Of a stretch of 11,704 nt of DNA, positions 5,326 through 11,511 are shown one piece after another. Source of the stretch: CAYQTK01 sp964420375 (GTDB lineage Bacteria; RBG-13-61-14; DATKZS01); NCBI GenBank assembly GCA_964420375.1, contig CAYQTK010000133.1, forward strand, positions 1 through 11,704. The letters run 5' to 3'. The notes beneath the pieces were generated by a model. It made no database searches, was not told the DNA's origin, and saw only the letters and a list, made by a program, of their open reading frames with translations. Positions within the stretch are counted from its first letter, which is position 1. Each line of letters begins with the position of its first letter. A program made the translations under genes and the position numbers.

Positions 5326-5739
5326 ATGAAAAGAATACTTGTCGTTGACGATGAATGGTTGATCAGAAAGTTCTTCCCAAGGGCGCTTAGCTTTGAAGGG
5401 GTTGAAGTTATAACCGCTGCCACCATGGAAGAAGCCAAGGAGCATATTAACAGCTCTTTTATCGACCTTGTCATCACCGACCTCTCTCTTGACGGTTCCG
5501 GCGGCCGGGAAGGACTGGAGATCATCTCCTGCGCCAAGTCGAAGCTGCCGGCCTGCAAGGTTATACTGATGACCGGTTACGGGTCCGGAAAGCTGGAGAA
5601 GGCCGCTTATGAGATCGGAGCTGATTTCTACATGGAAAAACCGGTGGACATCTCCCTTCTCATGGACAAGGCCGCCGAATACTGCCTGCTCGAGGAAAAT
5701 AAACTAAACCGAGACGAAGCAAGAAGCGGTCTACAATAA
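5326..5739 (+). CDS. Stand-alone response regulator receiver protein
   Basis: This 137-residue cytoplasmic protein consists of a CheY-like receiver domain only. The phosphorylation site is complete: acidic pair Asp8-Asp9 (ILVVDDE), phospho-acceptor Asp52 (LVITDLSLDG), switch Thr83 (ILMTGYG) and Lys105 (YMEKPVD). A loop SLDGSGGREGLEI after Asp52 is typical of receivers normally fused to sigma-54 activators or histidine kinases. Here the domain ends with a short charged tail and stop, with no output domain. The start at 5326 is supported by GGAGG 9-10 nt upstream. It lies downstream of a sigma-54 promoter and has no adjacent kinase, so it likely receives phosphate from a distant sensor and acts by protein contact. 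Alternatively it is the surviving N-terminus of a longer regulator, but I see no homologous continuation downstream. Confidence 0.88.
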   Translation: MKRILVVDDEWLIRKFFPRALSFEGVEVITAATMEEAKEHINSSFIDLVITDLSLDGSGGREGLEIISCAKSKLPACKVILMTGYGSGKLEKAAYEIGADFYMEKPVDISLLMDKAAEYCLLEENKLNRDEARSGLQ

Positions 5740-6055
5740 AAGAGCGTCTCAAATCAGTGAAAACAGGGGAGCCGGCAGAATCTCGGCTATCCAAGGCAGG
5801 CTCCTCTATCCTTTACTTTATTTCGCCCTCCTCCATTGATCTTGTTATCCCCCTTTACGGTGAAGGATTGTTGTCCGAAAAAGTTAGGAACCGGACTGAC
5901 GATTCTGCGGGCTCTCAAACAAAAGCTTGCCGATATTGGCTCCGGCAAGATTTAGTCGGGGATGCATACGTCTTTCTAATCTAAAGCGTAGATTGGAATT
6001 TTTACGAGGGAGTCCCGCCTTGTTCTCCGGAAAAAGCTCGGGGCGGAAAAAAATC
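5740..6055. other. Non-coding gap between response regulator and MerR gene
   Basis: No recognised gene. A weak stem GGAGCC (5768-5773) / GGCTCC (5799-5804) followed by a T-rich but broken tract could be a poor terminator for the response regulator. An open frame at 5757-5984 lacks a ribosome binding site and family features. A fragment reading LTILRALKQKLADIGSGKI (about 5898-5955) ends at TAG and may be gene debris, but I cannot assign it. Confidence 0.35.
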
Positions 6056-6084
6056 TTGACATGATGGCTTTTATATTATATAAG
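6056..6084 (+). promoter_or_regulatory. Sigma-70 promoter of the MerR-like regulator gene
   Basis: Perfect -35 TTGACA (6056-6061), 17-nt spacer, and -10 TATAAG (6079-6084, 5 of 6 matches). The expected start is near 6091, 24 nt before ATG 6115. It is the best promoter in the window. The spacer is 17 nt, not the stretched 19-20 nt of MerR-activated promoters, so MerR-type DNA distortion is not needed for its use. Confidence 0.75.
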
Positions 6085-6097
6085 TAGTACGTACTAC
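6084..6097. promoter_or_regulatory. Perfect 14-bp palindrome on the transcription start, probable operator
   Basis: GTAGTACGTACTAC equals its own reverse complement. It begins at the last base of the -10 box and covers the predicted start at about 6091. A dimeric regulator bound here would block initiation, so negative autoregulation by the adjacent MerR-like protein is the natural hypothesis. I saw no second copy in the window. Confidence 0.55.
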
Positions 6098-6114
6098 CTG
6101 CTAGAGAATCGAAG

Positions 6115-7581
6115 ATGGCTGCGAAAGAGAAAAACATGCTCCGCATAAGCGAACTCGCCCAAAGGGCCCAGGTGAGTGTGCCTACCATTAAGCACTATGT
6201 TCACGAGGGGCTTATCGACAAGCCGGTGAAGACGGGCAAGACCATGGCATATTATCACGAGTCCATGGTGGAGCGGGTCCGGACGATAAAGCGGCTTCAG
6301 AGGGAGAAGTTCCTTCCCCTGGACGTTATCAAGCGGATGCTCGACTCCGAGGGTCTTTCCGGAGATGATGCCGAGCTTGGTCGGGCCTTTTTCAAGTCGA
6401 GCGCGCTAGTTCCGGAGTCCGACCCCGTACCGGAGACCCAAGTGGAGCGGCGGACCGACTATCCTCTTGACAAGGTCCGGGTCCTGGAGCAAGAGGGCCT
6501 GGTTCGGCCGCTGGTTGCCGAGGAGGACAAGCTATACACCGCGATCGACCTTCGCATCATCGAAATCATGAAGCTCCGCGAGGACCTGGGGGTCCCCTTC
6601 GATCACAGCCTGGACACGGTCAAGGCCTACCGCGACGGCATCCGGGACGCTGTAGACCGGGACCTCAGGCTCTTTGCAGCAAGCATCCTCGGCGACGTGC
6701 CCGCCCGGCAGGCGGCCCGGCTCATGACCGAGGCTGACGATTCCCTGGACAGCTTCATGGCGCTTTTCCGCCGCCGCATCATCCGGGAGGCGGTGGAGGA
6801 CTCGGTGCGCAACTTCAACCAAAGTTCGAGGCGTCTTGCCCTTTTGAACTTCCTGCCCCTGGCGGACTCTCCCGATAGGGAGGACCCGCCGGATAAAGCC
6901 GCGGGCGACTTTACATCCGAACTTGCAAATGTACTTTTCCGCTCGGATTACTCGCGTGCGCAGGAGATTGTGGGGGACGAAAAACATTCAGGCCCGGCCA
7001 CGCTGCCCGCATGGGAGGCTTTGCTTTACGTTCTGCAGGGCGAGCCCGGCACAGCGGTCGAGATCATAAAGCGCCATTATCCGGAGCCTGTGAACACCCC
7101 GTTTGTAAACGCCTCTGCTGCGCTCTCGTACATCTTTGCAATGGAGCAGGCCTCGGGATTCTCCACGCCGGTGTATCTTCTCAAGCGCTGCCTGTCCTAT
7201 CTGGATAAGACGGATGAAGGCCCGGCATTTTCCGACCTTGAGAACGCCTTTGCCCGCTACGTCTGCGGGTGCGTCTACGTGATGCTGCCGCCGCTTTTCG
7301 ATACGGTAGAGAGGGGCATGGCCATTCTGGAGTCACTGGACGAGGAGCTTAAAAACGGTCGGCTGGAAATATTGGAAGGGCCGACATGGCTTAGAAGTAC
7401 GATAAAGTACCACGCTTGTCCCGCGGCACGAATGAGGCTCCACCGGTTTCTGGCGGAAGTTCGGTTGGAGAGGGACGAAGGGTCGCAGGCGGAAAAATCA
7501 TTGGAGGTTATCCTCCGTACTGCTCCCGTCGGCAGCGAGGACCGGGAATGGGCCGAGAAAAAGAGAACCGGGCTGCAATGA
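6115..7581 (+). CDS. MerR-like regulator with second HTH-like segment and long C-terminal region
   Basis: This is a 488-residue protein. Residues 8-76 form a MerR-type winged helix (MLRISELAQRAQVSVPTIKH, then YVHEGLIDKP, YYHESMVERV, and LPLDVIKRML). Residues about 112-172 look like a second such unit (DYPLDKVRVLEQEGLVRP, YTAIDLRIIEIMKLREDLGV). Residues about 270-480 are helical with TPR-like spacing, possibly an effector or oligomerisation domain. MerR proteins usually have 110-280 residues, so this is unusually long. No metal-binding cysteine pair is seen after the DNA-binding part. ATG 6115 and ATG 6136 (M8, just before LRIS) are both possible; neither has a strong ribosome binding site. 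It precedes the ThDP enzyme gene by 57 nt, so co-transcription and regulation of that gene and the AOR are likely but inferred. Confidence 0.8.
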   Translation: MAAKEKNMLRISELAQRAQVSVPTIKHYVHEGLIDKPVKTGKTMAYYHESMVERVRTIKRLQREKFLPLDVIKRMLDSEGLSGDDAELGRAFFKSSALVPESDPVPETQVERRTDYPLDKVRVLEQEGLVRPLVAEEDKLYTAIDLRIIEIMKLREDLGVPFDHSLDTVKAYRDGIRDAVDRDLRLFAASILGDVPARQAARLMTEADDSLDSFMALFRRRIIREAVEDSVRNFNQSSRRLALLNFLPLADSPDREDPPDKAAGDFTSELANVLFRSDYSRAQEIVGDEKHSGPATLPAWEALLYVLQGEPGTAVEIIKRHYPEPVNTPFVNASAALSYIFAMEQASGFSTPVYLLKRCLSYLDKTDEGPAFSDLENAFARYVCGCVYVMLPPLFDTVERGMAILESLDEELKNGRLEILEGPTWLRSTIKYHACPAARMRLHRFLAEVRLERDEGSQAEKSLEVILRTAPVGSEDREWAEKKRTGLQ

Positions 7582-7610
7582 TTCTGCAAAGGTAATAACT
7601 GATCACAATA

Positions 7611-7641
7611 CCGGCTTTGGCCGGACAAGGAGGAAGAAATG
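7611..7641 (+). promoter_or_regulatory. Small hairpin and strong ribosome binding site before the ThDP enzyme gene
   Basis: CCGGC (7611-7615), loop TTTG, GCCGG (7620-7624) is followed by AAGGAGG (7627-7633), 5 nt before ATG 7639. The binding site is the strongest in the window, suggesting high translation. The stem ends 2 nt before it and may protect mRNA or tune ribosome access. Confidence 0.5.
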
Positions 7642-9342
7642 GCAAATACCAGGGATTTAGTGGCTGACACCCTTATCGCTGCCGGGATCGAGTATGTATT
7701 CGGCATGCCGGGGGGTTCCAACATGTTTATGTTCGACCCCCTCTACGACCGGCAGGACAAGATCAAGACCGTGCTGGTCAGAAACGAGCAGTGCGCGTCC
7801 GGCATGGCCGACATGACTGCGCGGCTGACCGGCAAGCCCGCGGCGATTTTGGCGCAGGGAGCATGGCTGGCTTCCAGCAGCGGCCTGGGCATACTCGAGG
7901 CCTTCCATGCAGGCTCGCCAATGCTCATCCTTTCCGAGTTCTCCGACTACGGGGGACTGGCCCAGCACATGCCTTACCAGTGCGGGTCCGGAGAGTACGG
8001 GTCGTCCGACCACCGTTCCATCTTCAAGGGAATGACCAAGTTCACTACAGTGGCGCATGCGCCATCGGAGTACGTCCACGGCGTACAGCTCGCCATCAAG
8101 CACGCCATGACCGGCAAGCCCGGGCCGGCAGCGGTCATAGCCAGGTGGAACGTGGTGACCTCACAGATCGAGGAAGACGCCCTGACGCCGCCCTTGTGGG
8201 GAGTCGACAGCGTGAAAGGGCGTCTGAACGTGGAGCCGCCGTGCCTCTCCGGCGAGAGCGTGGACAAGATATCCGATTATCTGATCAAGTCCGAGAACCC
8301 CATCATGCTCTGCGGCCAGGGCATACACATGTCCCGGGCCTACGACGAGGTCAAGGAGCTGGCCGAGCTTCTGGGAATGCCGGTGGCCACATCGGTCATG
8401 GGCAAAAGCTCGATCGAGGAAACCCATGACCTGGCAATGGGCGGCACCGGAAACTTCGGACAGAAAGCAGCCAATGAAAAGCTCCTCGAAGCGGACGTCA
8501 TCTTCGCAGTAGGCACCGGCCTGGCCCCGGAGAACCACAAGATGCTGGGACCCGACTGGATAAACCCCTTAAAGCAGAAGATCGTCCAGGTGGACATCGA
8601 GCCTTTGAACATCGGGTTTACCTATCCCATCGAGTACGGGGCCACTTCGGACGCCAGGCGCGCTCTTAGGCTTATCATCGAGGACATCAAACAGAAAAAG
8701 CCCAAGCTCGACGCCAAGGCCCGCACCGAGGCCCTCAAGAAGTACAAGACGGACCGCAGCTACTTCCAGGATGCGCAGTACACCTCGGACGAGTACCCCA
8801 TCGCTCCCGAGCGGGTGGTCAAGGACTTAAACGACTCGGTGGACGACGACACCCTGCTGGTGCTGGACGGCGGCAACAACCGGGCATGGATGCACAAGTA
8901 CTTCCAGTGCAAGAAGGCGGGCCAGATCATCGCCCCTGGTGGAGTCACCCCCGTGGGCTGGAGCGTGACCGCGGGACTGGCCGCCCAGATGATCGAAAAG
9001 GACAGGAAGGTGGCCTGCTTCATGGGCGACGGCGGCATGATGATGCAGCTTTACGGCATGGAGATGGCAAGGGACTACAACCTTCCCATCACCTGGGTGG
9101 TCATCAACAACTCCTGTCTCGGCAACGTAATGGACTTCCAGCCCGACGACCGCAGGCTGGCCACTGAGTACGAGCGGCCCATGTTCGCTGATATCGCCCG
9201 TGGGGTGGGAATCGAAGGATACCAGGTGGACAAGGCGGAAGACGTCAAAGGAGCCATCAACGAGGCCTTGAACAACGACAAGCCATCGGTGGTGGACATA
9301 ACCACCAGCAAGCAGAAGCACTTCAAGGTGATGATGGGCTGA
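7639..9342 (+). CDS. Thiamine-diphosphate-dependent enzyme, acetolactate synthase / 2-oxoacid decarboxylase superfamily
   Basis: This 567-residue protein shows the standard three-domain order. The N-terminal Pyr domain (about 1-175) has the activating glutamate Glu50 (VLVRNEQCASGMADMTARLT) and FGMPGG at 21-26. The middle domain (about 205-350) includes NPIMLCGQGIH and ADVIFAVGTGL. The C-terminal PP domain carries the ThDP/Mg motif GDG (463-465)-x25-N (490-491) in FMGDGGMMMQLYG..WVVINN. These enzymes decarboxylate 2-oxoacids and release an aldehyde or ligate it to another carbonyl. Canonical acetolactate synthases have a S-G-P-G-[AV]-x-N loop after GK-x-x; here the position reads AQGAWLASSSG, and no regulatory ilvN-like subunit is adjacent. 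A biosynthetic acetolactate synthase is therefore unlikely. Neighbourhood with an aldehyde oxidoreductase favours 2-oxoacid decarboxylase or aldehyde-handling activity. Substrate unknown. The start is fixed by AAGGAGG. Confidence 0.88.
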   Translation: MANTRDLVADTLIAAGIEYVFGMPGGSNMFMFDPLYDRQDKIKTVLVRNEQCASGMADMTARLTGKPAAILAQGAWLASSSGLGILEAFHAGSPMLILSEFSDYGGLAQHMPYQCGSGEYGSSDHRSIFKGMTKFTTVAHAPSEYVHGVQLAIKHAMTGKPGPAAVIARWNVVTSQIEEDALTPPLWGVDSVKGRLNVEPPCLSGESVDKISDYLIKSENPIMLCGQGIHMSRAYDEVKELAELLGMPVATSVMGKSSIEETHDLAMGGTGNFGQKAANEKLLEADVIFAVGTGLAPENHKMLGPDWINPLKQKIVQVDIEPLNIGFTYPIEYGATSDARRALRLIIEDIKQKKPKLDAKARTEALKKYKTDRSYFQDAQYTSDEYPIAPERVVKDLNDSVDDDTLLVLDGGNNRAWMHKYFQCKKAGQIIAPGGVTPVGWSVTAGLAAQMIEKDRKVACFMGDGGMMMQLYGMEMARDYNLPITWVVINNSCLGNVMDFQPDDRRLATEYERPMFADIARGVGIEGYQVDKAEDVKGAINEALNNDKPSVVDITTSKQKHFKVMMG

Positions 9343-9388
9343 TCCCCGGTCATGTAGAAGAACATAAGCTCCGCGCGGGCGATTCTGA

Positions 9389-9410
9389 TCGCGACTGAAG
9401 TCGCTCGCAC
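9389..9410 (+). repeat. Palindromic repeat family 1, partial copy
   Basis: TCGCGACTGAAGTCGCTCGC followed by AC is the core hairpin (GCGACT/AGTCGC with extension) shared with 1118-1141, 9544-9582 and 9670-9692. It lies 47 nt after the ThDP gene stop. Confidence 0.7.
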
Positions 9411-9474
9411 CAAAAAACTATGAATAGAGCTTTAACCGAACGCGATTGCTTATTTGATGTGCGGGAGGTTATAA

Positions 9475-9508
9475 CCGCGCTGAAGTTGCTCGCACGCAGC
9501 AGGCACTA
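9475..9508 (+). repeat. Palindromic repeat family 1, degenerate partial copy
   Basis: CGCGCTGAAGTTGCTCGCAC resembles the core with substitutions that weaken the stem. It is followed by a terminal-looking AGGCACTA, which resembles the end of family-2 elements (ACAGGCACTA at 3345-3354, read on the minus strand). Confidence 0.5.
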
Positions 9509-9510
9509 AC

Positions 9511-9630
9511 TAGTGCTTTGTCAAGCTTACACTGACGCATAGTGTGCGAGCGACGGAAGTCGCGACTAAAAGTCGCTCGCACGAAGAAAATCTGTCTTGT
9601 AAGCGACGAAAAACGCTTGACAAAGCACTA
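9511..9630. repeat. Palindromic repeat family 1, complete 120-bp inverted-repeat element
   Basis: The ends are perfect 16-bp inverted repeats: TAGTGCTTTGTCAAGC (9511-9526) and its complement (9615-9630). They extend to 19 bp if the AAC/GTT flanks are counted. Inside, GTGCGAGCGAC (9544-9554) and its exact complement (9572-9582) form a second 11-bp stem around a loop with GTCGCGAC. It has no coding capacity. CTAG occurs at both ends (9510-9513 and 9628-9631), which would fit either a palindromic target duplication or chance. This is MITE- or REP-like architecture. Confidence 0.8.
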
Positions 9631-9692
9631 GTTTCTCGTCAAGCGTTTTTTATGGAATAAGAGAAAGTCGTGCGAGCGACTTTAGTCGCGAC
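9628..9692 (-). repeat. Palindromic repeat family 1, partial copy in inverted orientation
   Basis: Starting within the end of the complete copy, TTTCTCGTCAAGCGTTTTTT is followed, after a gap, by GTGCGAGCGACTTTAGTCGC (9670-9689). This resembles the opposite end and core of the 120-bp unit with about 30 bp lost. It ends 49 nt before the AOR start. Confidence 0.6.
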
Positions 9693-9740
9693 CTCCACCA
9701 GCGGTAGTCGGGATGTGAAATACTCTTTGCTGGAGAAAAC

Positions 9741-11510
9741 ATGCACGGTTTTTTTAACATGGTCCTTTACGTGGACCTCGCCGGACAGAGCTTCTGTGTA
9801 AGAGAAGTGCCCGACCGGGTGTACGAGTCTTACCTGGGCGGCAAAGGACTGGGGGTCCGGCTTCTGCTGGACAATAACCGGCCGGGGGTTGATCCCCTTT
9901 CTCCGGAGAACAACCTGGTGTTTGCCGTGGGCCCGGCCACTGACTCGCGCGTACACGGGTCCGCCCGCTACGGGGTATTCACCCGGTCGCCGCAGACCGG
10001 CTACTTATCCGAGTCCTACTCCGGAGGCACGGTAGCGGACAAGATATCGCGCACCGGTGTTGACGCAGTGGTGTTTTACGGCGCGTCGGAAAAACCGGTA
10101 GTGGTGGACATATCCGACCATGACGTGCGGTTCCTTGATGCCTCCCATCTGTGGGGGACTGAGTCTTACGGGACCGAGGACGCGGTAAAACGGATGATAG
10201 CAGAGCCGCAGGCGGAAGTGGTGGCGATCGGTCCCGCGGGCGAGAACCTGGTAAGCTTTGCAACCATCAACAACAACTACTGGCGCTGCGCCGGCCGCAC
10301 CGGAGTGGGCGCTGTTTTGGGCTCGAAAAAGGTCAAGGCGATCGTCTTCCACGGCTCTAAGAAACGCAGCCCGGCAAGGCCCGACGTGCTGGACCGACAC
10401 TGGAAGGACATGAAGGACCGGTCCAAGACCGACAAAGGTGTGGAGAACTATAAACGCTTCGGCACGGTAAACATGGTGGCGGTGGCCAATGAAGCAAGCG
10501 TGTTCCCCACCGAGTACTGGAAGCGCGGCAAGAGGGAAGACTACTATGACAAGCTGAGCGCAGAAGCCCACCACAAGCGCTGCCAAGTCAAGGCCCGGGC
10601 CTGTCCCCGCTGCTTCATGGCCTGCGGCAAGCGCTCGCAAGTGAACTCCGGTCGATTTCAAGGGCTCGAACTGGAAGGCCCCGAGTTCGAGACCATCTAC
10701 GCTTTTGCCGGCCTGTGCCTGATAGATTCCATCGAAGAGGTCATCTACTTGAACGACCTTTGCGACCGCTACGGCATTGACACCATTACCGCGGGCAACC
10801 TCGCTGGCTTTGCCATGCACGCCTCGAAGCTCGGCCGGATAGCGGAGAAGATCGAGTTCGGCGACGTTGACGCAGTGGCCGGTCTTGTCCGCGACATGGC
10901 TTATCGCCGCGGTCTCGGCGAGATACTCTCTCGCGGCATCCGCTACGCCGCCCGGGCCTGGGAGATGGAGAACGAAGCAGTACACGTAAAGGGCCTGGAG
11001 CCTGCGGGCTATGACCCGCGCGGGCTAAAGGGCATGGGCCTGGCGTATGCCGTGTCCGACCGGGGGGCATGCCACCTTCGCACCACCTTTTACAAGCCGG
11101 AGCTGGCCGGACATATCGCCCCGGAAGCAATCGAGGGCAAGGCACAGCTTTTTCTTGATTATGAAGACCGGGCCACGTTGTTCGACACCCTGGTGTTGTG
11201 CCGTTTCTTCCGCGAGCTGAACCAGTGGGACGGGCTCGCCGGGATCGTACTGGGGACCACCGGCATGGAGCTGGACAAAGAGGGGCTCGCCCGCATCGCC
11301 GCCAATGTCACCGACGCCGCGCGGATATTCAACCTCCGTGAAGGACTTACCAAAGAGGACGACCGGCTTCCGCCCGCCATTTATAAAAATCCCTTGCAGC
11401 CCCTCGGCCAGAGCATCTCCGAGGAAGAACTCGACACACTGGTAGGGGATTACTACCGGCTCCGCGGCTGGGACGAACAGGGCAGGCCGCCTTCCTATAA
11501 AAGCGGCTAA
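9741..11510 (+). CDS. aor: Aldehyde:ferredoxin oxidoreductase (tungsten AOR family)
   Basis: This 589-residue protein is close to the usual 600-620. AOR enzymes oxidise aldehydes to carboxylates (or run in reverse) with a tungsten-bis-pyranopterin cofactor and a 4Fe-4S cluster, passing electrons to ferredoxin in the cytoplasm. Domain 1 shows GGKGLG (33-38) and the pterin-binding pattern VGPATDSRVHGSARYGVFTR, then SPQTGYLSESYSGG (83-96). The cluster ligands are complete: C288-x2-C291-x3-C295 (ACPRCFMACGK) and the distal Cys487 (DTLVLCRF). ELEGPEFETI (Glu312, Glu315) and DPRGLKGMGLAYAVSDRGACH (Asp425, His445) contain the conserved active-site region. ATG 9741 with GGAG 5 nt upstream fits the family N-terminus. 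It follows the ThDP enzyme gene on the same strand after about 400 bp of repeats. No ferredoxin-like AOR small subunit is adjacent. W versus Mo cannot be told from sequence. Confidence 0.92.
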   Translation: MHGFFNMVLYVDLAGQSFCVREVPDRVYESYLGGKGLGVRLLLDNNRPGVDPLSPENNLVFAVGPATDSRVHGSARYGVFTRSPQTGYLSESYSGGTVADKISRTGVDAVVFYGASEKPVVVDISDHDVRFLDASHLWGTESYGTEDAVKRMIAEPQAEVVAIGPAGENLVSFATINNNYWRCAGRTGVGAVLGSKKVKAIVFHGSKKRSPARPDVLDRHWKDMKDRSKTDKGVENYKRFGTVNMVAVANEASVFPTEYWKRGKREDYYDKLSAEAHHKRCQVKARACPRCFMACGKRSQVNSGRFQGLELEGPEFETIYAFAGLCLIDSIEEVIYLNDLCDRYGIDTITAGNLAGFAMHASKLGRIAEKIEFGDVDAVAGLVRDMAYRRGLGEILSRGIRYAARAWEMENEAVHVKGLEPAGYDPRGLKGMGLAYAVSDRGACHLRTTFYKPELAGHIAPEAIEGKAQLFLDYEDRATLFDTLVLCRFFRELNQWDGLAGIVLGTTGMELDKEGLARIAANVTDAARIFNLREGLTKEDDRLPPAIYKNPLQPLGQSISEEELDTLVGDYYRLRGWDEQGRPPSYKSG

Positions 11511-11511
11511 T

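Larger units (their letters stand above)
9343..9740. other. Repeat-filled gap between the ThDP enzyme and AOR genes
   Basis: No gene is supported here. The gap is a nest of family-1 palindromic repeats (9389-9410, 9475-9508, 9511-9630 and 9628-9692). A weak promoter-like match, TTGCTT (9446-9451), 18 nt, TATAAC (9470-9475), could start an AOR transcript with a leader of about 260 nt. The many GC-rich stems could also attenuate read-through from the ThDP gene. Confidence 0.5.

Noticed and set aside
5768..5820. Intrinsic terminator after the response regulator
   Set aside because: The 6-bp stem encloses a 25-nt loop with competing pairings and is followed by an interrupted T tract, too weak to call.
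9345..9400. Short open frames after the ThDP gene
   Set aside because: No ribosome binding site or recognisable protein, and the sequence is repeat-derived.
9389..9692. CRISPR array
   Set aside because: Repeats are few, unequal in length, in both orientations and without regular spacers; they are palindromic dispersed repeats.
10005..10985. Minus-strand open frame (326 codons) inside the AOR gene
   Set aside because: It is a shadow of the AOR coding strand with no recognisable domain or ribosome binding site.
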